A stretch of DNA of 42,306 nucleotides. It comes from Thermoanaerobaculia bacterium. Lineage in GTDB: Bacteria > Acidobacteriota > Thermoanaerobaculia > UBA5066. The stretch's first letter is position 1, and the number at the start of each line of letters is the position of its first letter. The stretch covers positions 1 through 42,306 of the forward strand of contig JAJVIN010000058.1 of NCBI GenBank assembly GCA_022071945.1. Reading direction: 5' to 3'. Below the pieces are notes generated by a model. That model worked only from the letters and a program-made list of their open reading frames with translations. It made no database searches and had not been told where the DNA came from. Both the position numbers and the translations under genes were made by a program. Below, one piece after another: positions 26,201-33,665 of this stretch.

Positions 26201-27623
26201 GATCGCCATCGACTATCTGATCCGGTACATCGACCACTTCGCGGGGCGCGTCGTGGTGCCGCGACCGAGCGGGGGCGGGGGCTTCTCCATTCCGACGAGG
26301 GCTCGCAACGCCGTCGCCTGGTCCGAGTTCCAAAGAGCCATCATGGCGTGGAATCCGGAAGGCGGCGGGGGTGGCGGAGATGAAGCGGCCGCGGCTCCGC
26401 AGCCCCAGGTCGACATGTCCGGGAAGCTCTCGTTCTCGGATGTGGATGCCTTCGCCAACCAGAGCACCCGCTTCGTCAAGGTGCGCGACTACTTCAGAAG
26501 CAAGGAGCAGAAGGCCGTCGCTCCGCGTCCGTCGGGCGGGTCTGCCAAGACCCCGCCGGAAATCATCCAGGCGGCCCAGAAGTTCAAGGCCTGCGTGAGC
26601 GTTCTGAACGAGACCCCGCTGACCGCGTGGAAGCAGCTCTCGCGAGCGCAGGACGGGGCTTCGCTGAGGGACTATCACGCCTTCACCAGGGCTCCGGCGG
26701 TGAGGAGGCACCCCGTTTACGGCGATGCCCTCGTCGCCGTCGAGCGCAAGGGAGCGAACCTGATCCGCGAGGCCATTCGCGGGCCGTTCCAGCAGCGCTC
26801 GGAACCGGTCTGGCAGAAGCTCAAGACGACGGTCATGGGGACGTTCCCCTTCATCAGCCAGTCGGAGATCCGCGAGAAGAGAAGGGCCTACGACCTCGCT
26901 CCGGGCGAGCCGGGAAACCTCTTCAAACCTGGTCCGGCCGGGGCGGGTTCGGTCACTCTGAAGCTGGAGTTCCCGACGATCAACCAGACCCAGATCTCCG
27001 GTCCGCTCTCGGATGTCGGCGCGCTCGCCGACGAGTACGCGCTCGACCCGATCCTGTGGGGCGGCGAGCCGGACTTCGATTTCGTGGGCGACCCCCAGCG
27101 CAATCCGTACAACGTCGCCCGCCGGTGGCAGCGGTTCCTCTTCCGCGAGAGCGGAGCCGGCGGCATCAAGGAACACAAGATCGACATGCGCGCCCTGCAG
27201 ACGACGGCCTATGCGGGACGGAAGTTCATGGGCGACCGGATCGGTTCGCTCTTGCTGTTCGGGACGGGTTTCCGCCCGTCGACGGACGTCAAGACGGGGG
27301 CCGGGGCCCGGCCCTACATGTGGCGCCTGCCAAGCGGAGAGCAGCCGATGGAGATCATCGGCCGGAACGAGGACGTTGGTAAGGGCTGGACGGGCCGGGT
27401 CGAGCTGATCGGCGGGCCTCTCCGCTTCTACTACTACGTTCTCGTCGCCAGCGAGCCGCGCGCGAAGGAAGAGTTGATGGAGGACCCGGAGAAGCAGCGC
27501 GAGCGGGAGAGGACCTGGGTCATCCGGGTCGTCGTTCCGGACGCGGAGCGGATGAAGGAGGCTCTGGAGGGGCTCTTCGAGCTCGTCTTCTCCGAACCGA
27601 TGCCGAACGTTCTCCCGGGCTGA
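23250..27623 (+). CDS. tssM: T6SS inner-membrane protein TssM (IcmF)
   Basis: A 1457-residue TssM, the main channel component spanning the inner membrane and reaching TssJ in the periplasm. Two N-terminal membrane segments are visible (about 20-38 and 44-62), then a cytoplasmic GTPase-like domain with an intact Walker A GEPQSGKST (130-138) and Walker B VILDTAGRF (172-180). A third membrane helix (LLAALIILVLGGLLPAYLAV, about 445-465) precedes the long periplasmic part. The protein exceeds the usual 1100-1200 residues. The extra length includes a Gly/Pro/Ala-rich low-complexity stretch near 1005-1055 (PRPSGGGGF and EGGGGGGDEAAAAPQPQ). The C-terminal beta-rich domain (LRFYYYVLVASEP) is the probable TssJ-binding end. 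ATG 23250 has only a weak ribosome-binding site. Confidence 0.95.
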   Translation: MNELIYPLIDLLYRLPKPVKYLGAVMLGVPICIVIMRLMGVERYWWIAVLGGIVIAGAVALFEGIRSKSDRSKGAEFAGELQKDAQKPGASKQEVRQALKELSDKWTEALGKLQGTGLNVYSLPWYLLIGEPQSGKSTTLKNSGLEFPVGDEGLSGSGGTRNCDWWFANEAVILDTAGRFTFQEEAAPDQAEWSTFLKLLRRYRGDCPINGVLIVIPCTSLLEDSPEEQDRKAQNIRSKLLHLQRVLEIRFPIFMMITKADRILGFSEFFSKLDPVDQRQLFGWSAQGGIDTVYDPAAFENSFEDMIGRMHRLRLKFTSSEENVATVDKLFAFPEELRALKDPLKKYFNVIFQKTRYDEPLVFRGYYISSGVQQGKPIARAMRELLGTSADAMMENLEQIFKRSRAFFIKDFYEKKVFPEQGLVAKTRAAAEKDKRNLWLFRGLLAALIILVLGGLLPAYLAVKNVVEPIRRVVTQAEECWGDKPKPCTVLKAYEVSVELHRQRQLLQDQGFWRRVSFALFFRGSKGELDELLRSVQGRLYMARVVSPLLKESEARMGAINWETFDQYPLFFQSFESYLKWWWMFRIGKPLDPNTKPPVAPENLDVMPMVKVAAAMKGANVTEKSKEIDEWVGKLGSDPVPDRILQSIVQKGMPADKASWDVKDPERPVATFERYWTIENLARWDFRLVSFLEKYVLAYKAMVALDDPNSRSHLDRAAQIGKEFKGAYDAVTKHLTSPRPGAVGFPGANLEEWKKNLEAEYAKLYKYQDAVEKLKEERMQEIRRVLEEKAKNLESSQGLYAHLVMIDPADATKAKRKWTPAAEGLSPLLVEVTAYADIAAFEAAEHPQQVLEEALRLTTPGEQKGKLEAFSNKQRDLKVKAVEKQGAVIGAIPPEQKGAFVEPPLNSFITKTAELALIYRVLPTAQKFVGDAKIIGAGCTPNICFSPGYAKEMVGYTISVIKFAEVSSVATRPDVDQMTGATAQIAIDYLIRYIDHFAGRVVVPRPSGGGGFSIPTRARNAVAWSEFQRAIMAWNPEGGGGGGDEAAAAPQPQVDMSGKLSFSDVDAFANQSTRFVKVRDYFRSKEQKAVAPRPSGGSAKTPPEIIQAAQKFKACVSVLNETPLTAWKQLSRAQDGASLRDYHAFTRAPAVRRHPVYGDALVAVERKGANLIREAIRGPFQQRSEPVWQKLKTTVMGTFPFISQSEIREKRRAYDLAPGEPGNLFKPGPAGAGSVTLKLEFPTINQTQISGPLSDVGALADEYALDPILWGGEPDFDFVGDPQRNPYNVARRWQRFLFRESGAGGIKEHKIDMRALQTTAYAGRKFMGDRIGSLLLFGTGFRPSTDVKTGAGARPYMWRLPSGEQPMEIIGRNEDVGKGWTGRVELIGGPLRFYYYVLVASEPRAKEELMEDPEKQRERERTWVIRVVVPDAERMKEALEGLFELVFSEPMPNVLPG

Positions 27624-27635
27624 GGAGACAGGAGC

Positions 27636-28664
27636 ATGACCAACTCCAGCATCTTCGATCTGTTCTCGCGGCTGAGGCAGCCCCGGGGAGGGTCGGAAGC
27701 GGTGACCCTGAACGTCTTCGGGAAGCTGCCGATCTACAAGGACTTCATCTCGATCGGGCTCACGGAGAAGCCGGCCCAGGAGTTCAAGGACTGGATCTCG
27801 AACGGATTCAGCAAGCGCTACGCGGCCAGGGAGGAGTACCGCGGGGGAGTCATTCCCCAGTTCTCCTTCCTGCTCAGGCTGCCGGAGAGCGGCCGGTGCG
27901 TGGCCGGAGTTCTGTGGGGAAGCCACGACGAAGGGGGGCTGCGCCAGTTCCCCTTCACCCTGTTTTGTGTGGTGCCCGACTCGAGAACCTTCACGTTTCC
28001 CCTCGTGGCGCTCGACTACCTCCGGGTCTTCGAGCAACACGCGGGGGAGATCCGGAGGAACTATCAGTCGGGCGGGGCCTTGCAGGCTTTCTACAGTGTC
28101 TACCGGGGTCTGAGGCTCGAGGTCCCGGCCAGGGCTGCCGATCAGGTCGAGGCGGAAGCGAGAGATGCCCTCAACGACATCACCGTCGAGGAATTCGCCA
28201 ACTCGATTCCGGGGGTCCACTCGGCGGAGAACTGGAGAAAGCTGACGGCGGGGATCCGGCACGGCATGACCTCGACCGAGCACGTCCAGGACGGGGCCGT
28301 CAGGTTCCCGACAGGGGAGAGGCTCCGCCCGGCGCTGCAGATGCAGTTCTGGCTTCTCTGGGCGCTCGGTTCCCCGGCCGGGAGGAAGGCCGCCGTGCCG
28401 AGCGGGTTCCTCTTCGAGAGCCGGCCCTACGAGTCCGGCCGCGGGACGTTTCTCTTCCGGTCCATCCGGACCGACGATTTCCTGCTCTTTCACCCGACAC
28501 ACGCCGACTACGAGTTCGTCGAGGAGGTTCAGCCTCCCGGGGTTCCGGCGGATGCTTCGGCCTCCGGAGGTCCGAACGCCGGAGGTTCACCTTCCGCCGA
28601 GGAGGCGGGAGGCGACTGGGATCGGCCCATGGCTTCCCTTCTCCCGCGCCTGGAGGAACGGTGA
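27636..28664 (+). CDS. tagF: T6SS accessory regulator TagF (ImpM-like)
   Basis: A 342-residue TagF-family protein. In Pseudomonas aeruginosa TagF blocks T6SS firing after translation by sequestering Fha. The family core is clear in the first half: FGKLPIYKDFISIGL (the GKLPxxGDF motif), an FSFLLRLPESGRCVAGVLWGS strand pair and a GGLRQFPFTLFCVVP motif. A second region (about 215-290) and a disordered Gly/Ser/Ala tail (about 300-330) follow. The glycine of the GDF motif is replaced (IYKDF). It starts 12 bases after tssM with a good SD (GGAG). With the FHA and kinase-like genes it completes a likely post-translational control set. Confidence 0.88.
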   Translation: MTNSSIFDLFSRLRQPRGGSEAVTLNVFGKLPIYKDFISIGLTEKPAQEFKDWISNGFSKRYAAREEYRGGVIPQFSFLLRLPESGRCVAGVLWGSHDEGGLRQFPFTLFCVVPDSRTFTFPLVALDYLRVFEQHAGEIRRNYQSGGALQAFYSVYRGLRLEVPARAADQVEAEARDALNDITVEEFANSIPGVHSAENWRKLTAGIRHGMTSTEHVQDGAVRFPTGERLRPALQMQFWLLWALGSPAGRKAAVPSGFLFESRPYESGRGTFLFRSIRTDDFLLFHPTHADYEFVEEVQPPGVPADASASGGPNAGGSPSAEEAGGDWDRPMASLLPRLEER

Positions 28665-28694
28665 AGCCCTCCCTTCCCATCGTGTCCCTTTTCT

Positions 28695-28710
28695 GGGAGA
28701 ATTGCTTGCA
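28695..28710 (+). promoter_or_regulatory. Candidate sigma-54-type promoter upstream of hcp
   Basis: The motif GG (28696-28697), ten bases, GC (28708-28709) is embedded in TGGGAGAATTGCTTGCAC. The -12 part TTGCA fits the sigma-54 consensus; the -24 part is degenerate after GG. Hcp operons are sigma-54-driven in several T6SS clusters. No sigma-54 activator gene is in the window, so this stays a candidate. Confidence 0.3.
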
Positions 28711-28742
28711 CAGAACAGCGTCCCTTCGGGTAGGAACCCCTT

Positions 28743-28763
28743 TCCGGTCGTGGTACGACCGGA
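28743..28763. promoter_or_regulatory. 9-bp inverted repeat upstream of hcp
   Basis: TCCGGTCGT, a 3-base spacer GGT and ACGACCGGA form a perfect inverted repeat in the 207-base gap between tagF and hcp. It could be an operator for a dimeric regulator or an RNA hairpin that ends the tagF transcript; no T-run follows. Confidence 0.5.
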
Positions 28764-28871
28764 TTCGAAACCGTCAACCTGGTGTTGTGGATCACGGCAA
28801 TGTTAGCGGCGGCAACCCAAATTGAAATCGTCCGATGAGAAGGCGGATGGACCAAGAAAGGAGCTACGAAA

Positions 28872-29357
28872 ATGGCTGTTGACTATTTCCTGAAGATCGA
28901 GGGCGTTCCGGGCGAATCCCAGGACGAGCAGCACAAGGACTGGATCGACATGATGTCGTGGTCGTGGGGTGAGTCCCAGTCGGGCACGATGTCGTTCGGC
29001 GGCGGCGGCGGCGCGGGCAAGGTCACGATGCAGGACTTCCACTTCGTGATGAAGGTGAACAAGGCCTCGCCGAAGCTGCTCCTGGCCTGCGCGAAGGGCG
29101 ACCACATCGCGAGCGCAACCCTCGAGGCCCGCAAGGCCGGCGGCGGACAGCAGAAGTACCTGCAGATCAAGTTCACCGACCTTCTGGTCTCTTCGTTCCA
29201 GACGGGCGGCTCGGGCGGCGACGAACTCCCGCTCGACCAGATCTCGCTGAACTACTCGAAGATCGAGTACGAGTACTTCCTGCAGGACAACAAGGGCAAC
29301 ACGAAGTCGACGGGCGCGGTCAAGTACGACCTGAAGCTCAACAAGGGCGAGGGCTGA
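28872..29357 (+). CDS. hcp: T6SS tube protein Hcp (TssD)
   Basis: A 161-residue Hcp, the hexameric ring subunit that stacks into the inner tube and is secreted. Family features: MAVDYFLKIEGVPGESQDEQHKDWIDMM is cut here to its key parts, IxGxPGES and a DWIDMxSWSWG strand; then the Gly-rich loop, VTMQDFHFVMKVNKASPKLLLAC, a loop with GGGQQKYLQIKF and the closing ISLNYSKIEYEYF strand. The gene has the best ribosome-binding site of the locus (AAAGGAG at 8-nt spacing), its own 207-base upstream gap and a hairpin downstream, so it is probably a separately and strongly expressed unit. Confidence 0.97.
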   Translation: MAVDYFLKIEGVPGESQDEQHKDWIDMMSWSWGESQSGTMSFGGGGGAGKVTMQDFHFVMKVNKASPKLLLACAKGDHIASATLEARKAGGGQQKYLQIKFTDLLVSSFQTGGSGGDELPLDQISLNYSKIEYEYFLQDNKGNTKSTGAVKYDLKLNKGEG

Positions 29358-29372
29358 TCCTCACCAGACGAC

Positions 29373-29405
29373 GCGGCGTGCGGACCCTTTCGGGACGCAC
29401 GCCGC
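29373..29405 (+). terminator. Hairpin terminator after hcp
   Basis: A 10-bp perfect stem (29373-29382 with 29396-29405; arm gcggcgtgcg) lies 15 bases after the hcp stop. An inner ccc/ggg pairing extends it. There is no T-run. It also lies just beyond the stop codon of the convergent tagJ gene and so may serve both. Confidence 0.65.
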
Positions 29406-29430
29406 GGGGTTCACCACGATTTTGGCGGGT

Positions 29431-30243
29431 TTACGAGGGGGCGTTTGCCCCCTCGTCGAATTCAATGCGGCCGAGTTCCAGAAGCCCCATGTCGGCCTCG
29501 TCCGTCAGGAACATATGCATTCCGTGCCCCACCGAAATATCGGGTCCAGCCTCCGACCAGCTCGTCATCCGGCCCAGCCGGATGGCCGAATCGGCGTGGG
29601 ACTCGCTGGCAGGATAGCGAACGGGCAGGAACAGCTCGGTCTTGTTGCCCTCCCGGTCTTCCAGGCGCGCCGGCGCCCAGACGAGATCCCGGAGCTTCTT
29701 CGGGGCCTCGACCGAGAGCGACTTGATGAGGCCGAACGGCACCCAGTAGTAATCGCTGCCGCGGATCACCTCGAGGACGCCGCCGTAGCGGTCGTCGTAG
29801 TCGCGGAAGTCCTCGAACCGCCGGCCGGCAACCGAACCGGAGATCGCCGGGCGTTCCTCCTCGGCGGCATCCAGGAGCCGGCGGGCCTCTGCGAATTGGC
29901 CGGCCGCGATCTCCCGCAGGGCGGCCAGCTGGAACTCGACGTGCGCCGGGACCGTCCCGCCGGGCACGGTCGGTCTCGCCTTGCCCTTGAAGACGTCCTC
30001 CCGCTTCTTCTCGGCGGCCATGTTGGCCCGGTAGAGCTGGACGCCCATGGCGGACTCCGTGCTCTGGTGACCGACGACTTCGAGTTGCTTCCCGGCCCGG
30101 TCCCATTCTCCGTTCAGGCAGAGAACCTCGAACAGGGTGAGACGGAGAGGGATGTCAGAGGGGTTGGCACGCACGTCGTCGACGGCGGCGGCAACAGCCT
30201 CGGAAAGCCGCCCTTGATCGAGCAGCTCTTTGATTTGGCTCAT
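29431..30243 (-). CDS. tagJ: T6SS accessory protein TagJ (ImpE/SciE family)
   Basis: A 270-residue ImpE/TagJ-family protein. In P. aeruginosa TagJ binds the sheath protein TssB and may modulate ClpV action. The N-terminal half is TPR-like helical (LLDQGRLSEAVAAAVDDVRANPSDIPLRL, shown here only by its LxxGxLxEA opening and LFEVLCLNGEWDRA), with EFQLAALREIAAGQFAEARRLL. The C-terminal half is the family-specific beta domain, with FEDFRDYDDRYGGVLEVI, YYWVPFGLIKSLSV and FLPVRYPASE. It is the only T6SS gene on the minus strand, divergent from tssA and convergent with hcp. AAAGGAG lies 8 nt before ATG 30243. The stop codon overlaps an inverted repeat. Confidence 0.9.
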   Translation of the reverse strand: MSQIKELLDQGRLSEAVAAAVDDVRANPSDIPLRLTLFEVLCLNGEWDRAGKQLEVVGHQSTESAMGVQLYRANMAAEKKREDVFKGKARPTVPGGTVPAHVEFQLAALREIAAGQFAEARRLLDAAEEERPAISGSVAGRRFEDFRDYDDRYGGVLEVIRGSDYYWVPFGLIKSLSVEAPKKLRDLVWAPARLEDREGNKTELFLPVRYPASESHADSAIRLGRMTSWSEAGPDISVGHGMHMFLTDEADMGLLELGRIEFDEGANAPS

Positions 30244-30395
30244 GACCGCGCTCCTTTCAGATACTCGCAGATTAGAAACGCGACCATGGCCGCGTCAAGT
30301 GTTCCCTCATCTGGGGCCTCGCATTGACTCAGGACCAGCCTTATGCTTGGGTTAGAATTTGAACTCCAGCGAGATAGAAGGAAACGGAGAAGGTG
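30244..30395. promoter_or_regulatory. Divergent tagJ/tssA promoter region
   Basis: The 152 bases between divergent tagJ and tssA must contain both promoters. On the plus strand TTGACT (30324-30329) and TAGAAT (30353-30358) are visible, but 23 bases apart, too far for a normal sigma-70 pair. The exact promoter is therefore unresolved. Confidence 0.35.
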
Positions 30396-31520
30396 ATGCC
30401 GGAACCGGGTGTGCTCGACCTCGATGTTCTTCTTGCACCGATTTCGGAGGACGCTCCGGCTGGCGAGGATCTCCTCTACTCGGGGTTGCACTCCGAGATC
30501 AAGGAGGCCCGGCGGTCGGACGACGACCTCAACCAGGGTGATTGGAAGCGTGATCTCAAGACGGCCGACTGGGACAAGGTGGAGTCTCTGGCCACAGATG
30601 CCCTTAGGTCCAAGACGAAGGACCTTCAGATCGGGGCCTGGCTCACCGAGGCGGCGCTTCGCCTCTACGGGTTGCCTGGCCTGCGGGACGGGCTGCATCT
30701 CGAGAAGGGGCTGATCGACAAGTTCTGGGAGGGTCTCTTCCCCGAGAACGAGGATGGCGACCTCGAGGCGAGGGCAAACTGTCTCGCCTGGCTGGACAAA
30801 AACGCGACGCCCGGAATCGGGGCGCTCGTCGTCACGGGGCCCGGGACCGAGCCGTTCACGTTCCTGAAGTGGCAGTGGGCCTCCACTCCCGATCCGCCGC
30901 CGACGGAACAGCAGCGGAAGAACTCCGACACGATGCGCGAGCTCGACGCCGTCAGGGAGGAGAAGGAGAAGACCCTCGCCGAGATCCAGAAGGCGATCTC
31001 GCAGTCGCCCGGTCCCTTCTACGAACAGTACGCGGCCGCCTCCAAGGAGGCTCTCGAGGCTTTCCGCGAGCTCGACCACGCCATCGACGAACGCTTCGGG
31101 CGCCAGGCTCCGGCGCTTCTGGAGATGAAGAAGGCGCTCGAGGACATCACCTCCATGATGGAGAAGCTCGCCAAGGAGAAGCGCGCGGCGTCTCCCGAGG
31201 CGAGCGATGCCGCGGTTGGCGGAGGCGTCATGGGGCCCGCCGTGGCGGGGGCCACGGCCGCCGTGGGAGGGGGCGGAGGCGGATTCTCGGTGGCGGGAGC
31301 GATCGCGAGCCGGCAGGAAGCCCTGAGGCGCCTGACCGAGATCGCCGGCTATTTCGAGAAGACGGAGCCCCACAGCCCGGTTTCTTACCTCGTGAACCGC
31401 GCGGTCGCCTGGGGGAACATGCCCCTCGACAAGTGGCTGCGTGACGTCGTGAAGGACGACAGTGTCCTCGCGGGTATCCGCGAGACCCTTGGAATCAAGG
31501 AAGACGAGTCTTACTCGTGA
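30396..31520 (+). CDS. tssA: T6SS cap/priming protein TssA
   Basis: A 374-residue TssA, which coordinates priming and elongation of tube and sheath. The N-terminal ImpA domain (about 1-125) has the conserved APISEDAPAGEDLLYSGLH opening, a WLTEAALRLYGLPGLRDGL helix and FWEGLFPENEDGD. A helical middle (about 165-260) follows, then an Ala/Gly-rich hinge (about 265-300). The C-terminal motif, RQEALRRLTEIAGYFEKTEPH then SPVSYLVNRAVAWGNM, marks the VasJ-like class. ATG 30396 is preferred over the adjoining GTG 30393 because GGAG lies 6 nt upstream of the ATG. It starts the tssA-to-PAAR gene series. Confidence 0.93.
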   Translation: MPEPGVLDLDVLLAPISEDAPAGEDLLYSGLHSEIKEARRSDDDLNQGDWKRDLKTADWDKVESLATDALRSKTKDLQIGAWLTEAALRLYGLPGLRDGLHLEKGLIDKFWEGLFPENEDGDLEARANCLAWLDKNATPGIGALVVTGPGTEPFTFLKWQWASTPDPPPTEQQRKNSDTMRELDAVREEKEKTLAEIQKAISQSPGPFYEQYAAASKEALEAFRELDHAIDERFGRQAPALLEMKKALEDITSMMEKLAKEKRAASPEASDAAVGGGVMGPAVAGATAAVGGGGGGFSVAGAIASRQEALRRLTEIAGYFEKTEPHSPVSYLVNRAVAWGNMPLDKWLRDVVKDDSVLAGIRETLGIKEDESYS

Positions 31521-31596
31521 GTGAAAATGCGTTGAACCCATCGATTCTTGTCCGCGCTACGAACAACCGCTGAAGGGAACCAGAAGGAGGCTCGAG

Positions 31597-32124
31597 ATGC
31601 CGAAAAAAGAAAGCATCCAGCAGAAGCTCACCCGCATCCGCCCGCCGAGGGTCCAGATCACGTACGACGTAGAGGTCGGTGGCGCCATCGAACTGAAGGA
31701 GCTCCCCTTCGTCGTGGGCGTCATGGGCGACTTCTCCGGGAATCCGGAGCAGCCCCTGCCGAAGATGAAAGACCGGAAGATGGTCGAGGTCGACCGGGAC
31801 AATTTCGACTCGGTCATGGCCGGCATGGCGCCCCGCCTGACCTACAAGGTCGACAACAAGCTCGCCAACGACGGCAGCAAGCTCGGTGTCGAGCTCAACT
31901 TCAAGAGCATGGACGACTTCCACCCCGACAAGGTCGTCCAGCAGGTCGAGCCGCTCCGGCGCCTCGTGGAGGCCCGCCGCAAGCTCTCGGATCTGCTCTC
32001 CAAGACCGACGGCAACGACAAGCTCGAAGAGATCCTGCAGAACATCATGCGTGACTCCGATCAGCAGAAGGCCCTCTCTGCCGCTCTGGGCCTCGCGCAG
32101 AAGGACGAGAAGAAAGATGAGTAG
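31597..32124 (+). CDS. tssB: T6SS sheath small subunit TssB (VipA)
   Basis: A 175-residue TssB, which with TssC forms the contractile sheath. The characteristic N-terminus (SIQQKLTRIRPPRVQITYDVE) is followed by ELPFVVGVMGDFSG, a DRKMVEVDRDNFDSVMAGMAPRL segment and FKSMDDFHPDKVVQQVEPLRRL. The ATG has a strong AGAAGGAGG at 6-nt spacing. The stop overlaps the tssC start by 8 bases, giving coupled 1:1 translation. Confidence 0.97.
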   Translation: MPKKESIQQKLTRIRPPRVQITYDVEVGGAIELKELPFVVGVMGDFSGNPEQPLPKMKDRKMVEVDRDNFDSVMAGMAPRLTYKVDNKLANDGSKLGVELNFKSMDDFHPDKVVQQVEPLRRLVEARRKLSDLLSKTDGNDKLEEILQNIMRDSDQQKALSAALGLAQKDEKKDE

Positions 32125-33604
32125 CAATCCTGAACTCGCCCGTGCCCAGGCCGTAACCGAAACCCAGGAACAGGACCTCCTCAGCAAGATCATGTCCGAG
32201 GGCCGCATGGCTCGCGACGAGAGCCAGGTGCAGCAGGCCAAGGACATGATCGCGGAGTTCGTCCAGGAAGTCCTCGATGGCCAGATGGTCCTTTCGAAGG
32301 ACCTCGAGACGTCGATCAACGCTCGCATCGCCGAGATCGACCGGCTCCTGTCCGCCCAGCTCAACGAGGTCATGCACCACGAGAGCTACCAGAAGCTCGA
32401 AGGGTCGTGGCGCGGCCTGCGCTACCTCGTCTTCGAGTCCGAGACCTCGACGATGCTCAAGATCCGGGTCATGAACGCCAAGAAGGATGACCTGCGCAAG
32501 GATCTCGAGAGGGCCGTCGAGTTCGACCAGTCGGCGATCTTCAAGAAGATCTACGAAGAGGAGTACGGCATGTTCGGCGGCCAGCCGTACGGCGTCCTCA
32601 TCGGCGACTACGACTTCTCCAATCACCCGCAGGACATCTCGCTGCTCGAGAAGATGTCGGGCGTCGCGGCGGCGGCCAACGCCCCCTTCATCGCCGCGGC
32701 GGCTCCCCAGCTCTTCGGCTGGGACAGCTACCAGGACATGACGGAAGTCCGCGACCTCGCCAAGATCTTCGACCGGACCGAGTACGCGAAGTGGCGCGCC
32801 TTCCGCGAGTCCGAGGATTCCCGCTACGTCGGCCTGACGATGCCGCGGACGCTGGCCCGTCTGCCGTACGGCAAGGAGACGGAGCCGGTCGAGACGTTCA
32901 ATTTCGAGGAGGACGTCGACGGCCGCGACCACAACAAGTACCTCTGGTCCAACGCGGCGTATTCCTTCGGCACCCGCCTGACGGAGGCCTTCGCGCTCTA
33001 CGGCTGGTGCGTTGCGATCAGGGGCGTCGAGGGCGGCGGTCTCGTTCAGGGCCTCCCCACCCACACGTTCCAGACGGACGAGGGCGACGTCGCGATGAAG
33101 TGCCCGACCGAGATCGCCATCACGGACCGCCGTGAGAAGGAGCTCTCGGACCTCGGCTTCATCCCGCTCGTCCACTGCAAGAACACCGACTACGCGGCCT
33201 TCTTCGGCGCCCAGTCTTGCCAGAAGGCCAAGAAGTACGACACGGATGCCGCCAACGCGAACGCCCGCCTGTCGACTCAGCTCCAGTACATCTTCGCGGT
33301 CTCCCGCTTCGCCCACTACCTGAAGTCGATGGTCCGCGACAAGATCGGCAGCTTCATGTCGCGTCAGGAGTGCGAGATCTTCCTGAACCGCTGGATCAAC
33401 AACTACGTCCTCGAGAGCGACACCGCTGGCCAGTACGCCAAGGCCAAGACCCCGCTTCGCGAGGCGCGCGTCGAGGTGGCGGAAGTCCCGGGCAAGCCCG
33501 GCGTCTACCGCGCCGTCGCGTTCCTCAGGCCTCACTTCCAGCTGGACGAGCTCTCCGTCTCCCTGCGTCTCGTCGCCGATCTGCCGCCGTCTTCTCGCAA
33601 GTAA
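32117..33604 (+). CDS. tssC: T6SS sheath large subunit TssC (VipB)
   Basis: A 495-residue TssC. Conserved blocks: INARIAEIDRLLSAQLNEVMHH, LEGSWRGLRYLV, AVEFDQSAIFKKIYEEEYGMFGG, YGVLIGDYDF, FGWDSYQDM, WRAFRESEDSRYVGLTMPR, a FNFEEDVDGRDHNKYLW region and, near the C-terminus, FRPHFQ-type FLRPHFQLDELSVSLRLVADLP. The N-terminal helix (about residues 10-35) corresponds to the segment ClpV grips after contraction. ATG 32117 overlaps the end of tssB; the open frame extends upstream only inside tssB. A strong hairpin follows the stop. Confidence 0.97.
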   Translation: MSSNPELARAQAVTETQEQDLLSKIMSEGRMARDESQVQQAKDMIAEFVQEVLDGQMVLSKDLETSINARIAEIDRLLSAQLNEVMHHESYQKLEGSWRGLRYLVFESETSTMLKIRVMNAKKDDLRKDLERAVEFDQSAIFKKIYEEEYGMFGGQPYGVLIGDYDFSNHPQDISLLEKMSGVAAAANAPFIAAAAPQLFGWDSYQDMTEVRDLAKIFDRTEYAKWRAFRESEDSRYVGLTMPRTLARLPYGKETEPVETFNFEEDVDGRDHNKYLWSNAAYSFGTRLTEAFALYGWCVAIRGVEGGGLVQGLPTHTFQTDEGDVAMKCPTEIAITDRREKELSDLGFIPLVHCKNTDYAAFFGAQSCQKAKKYDTDAANANARLSTQLQYIFAVSRFAHYLKSMVRDKIGSFMSRQECEIFLNRWINNYVLESDTAGQYAKAKTPLREARVEVAEVPGKPGVYRAVAFLRPHFQLDELSVSLRLVADLPPSSRK

Positions 33605-33620
33605 GTTTTCCGAAACCCCG

Positions 33621-33665
33621 CCGCCAGCCCCCGGGACACGGGATCGACTCCCGGCGGGCTGGCGG
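33621..33665 (+). terminator. Strong hairpin between tssC and tssE
   Basis: Arms 33621-33635 (ccgccagcccccggg) and 33650-33665 pair almost perfectly, with one bulged base, around a 14-base loop; TTCTC follows. It lies inside an apparent operon, so it could act as a partial terminator or a 3'-stabilising stem that lifts sheath output over the baseplate genes. Confidence 0.6.

Noticed and set aside
23139-28502. A very long minus-strand open frame (over 1700 codons) opposite tssL, tssM and tagF.
   Set aside because: It is the GC-driven antisense shadow of tssM: the plus-strand product has clear TssM motifs, while the minus frame gives Arg/Glu/Leu/Gly-rich sequence with no family pattern.
29433-29456. 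A perfect 10-bp hairpin with GTTT loop.
   Set aside because: It lies within the last codons of tagJ on the minus strand, so coding constraint explains it as well as a terminator for hcp read-through; the hairpin at 29373-29405 is the better terminator candidate.
30324-30358. TTGACT and TAGAAT as a sigma-70 promoter for tssA.
   Set aside because: The 23-base spacing is well outside the normal 16-18 range.
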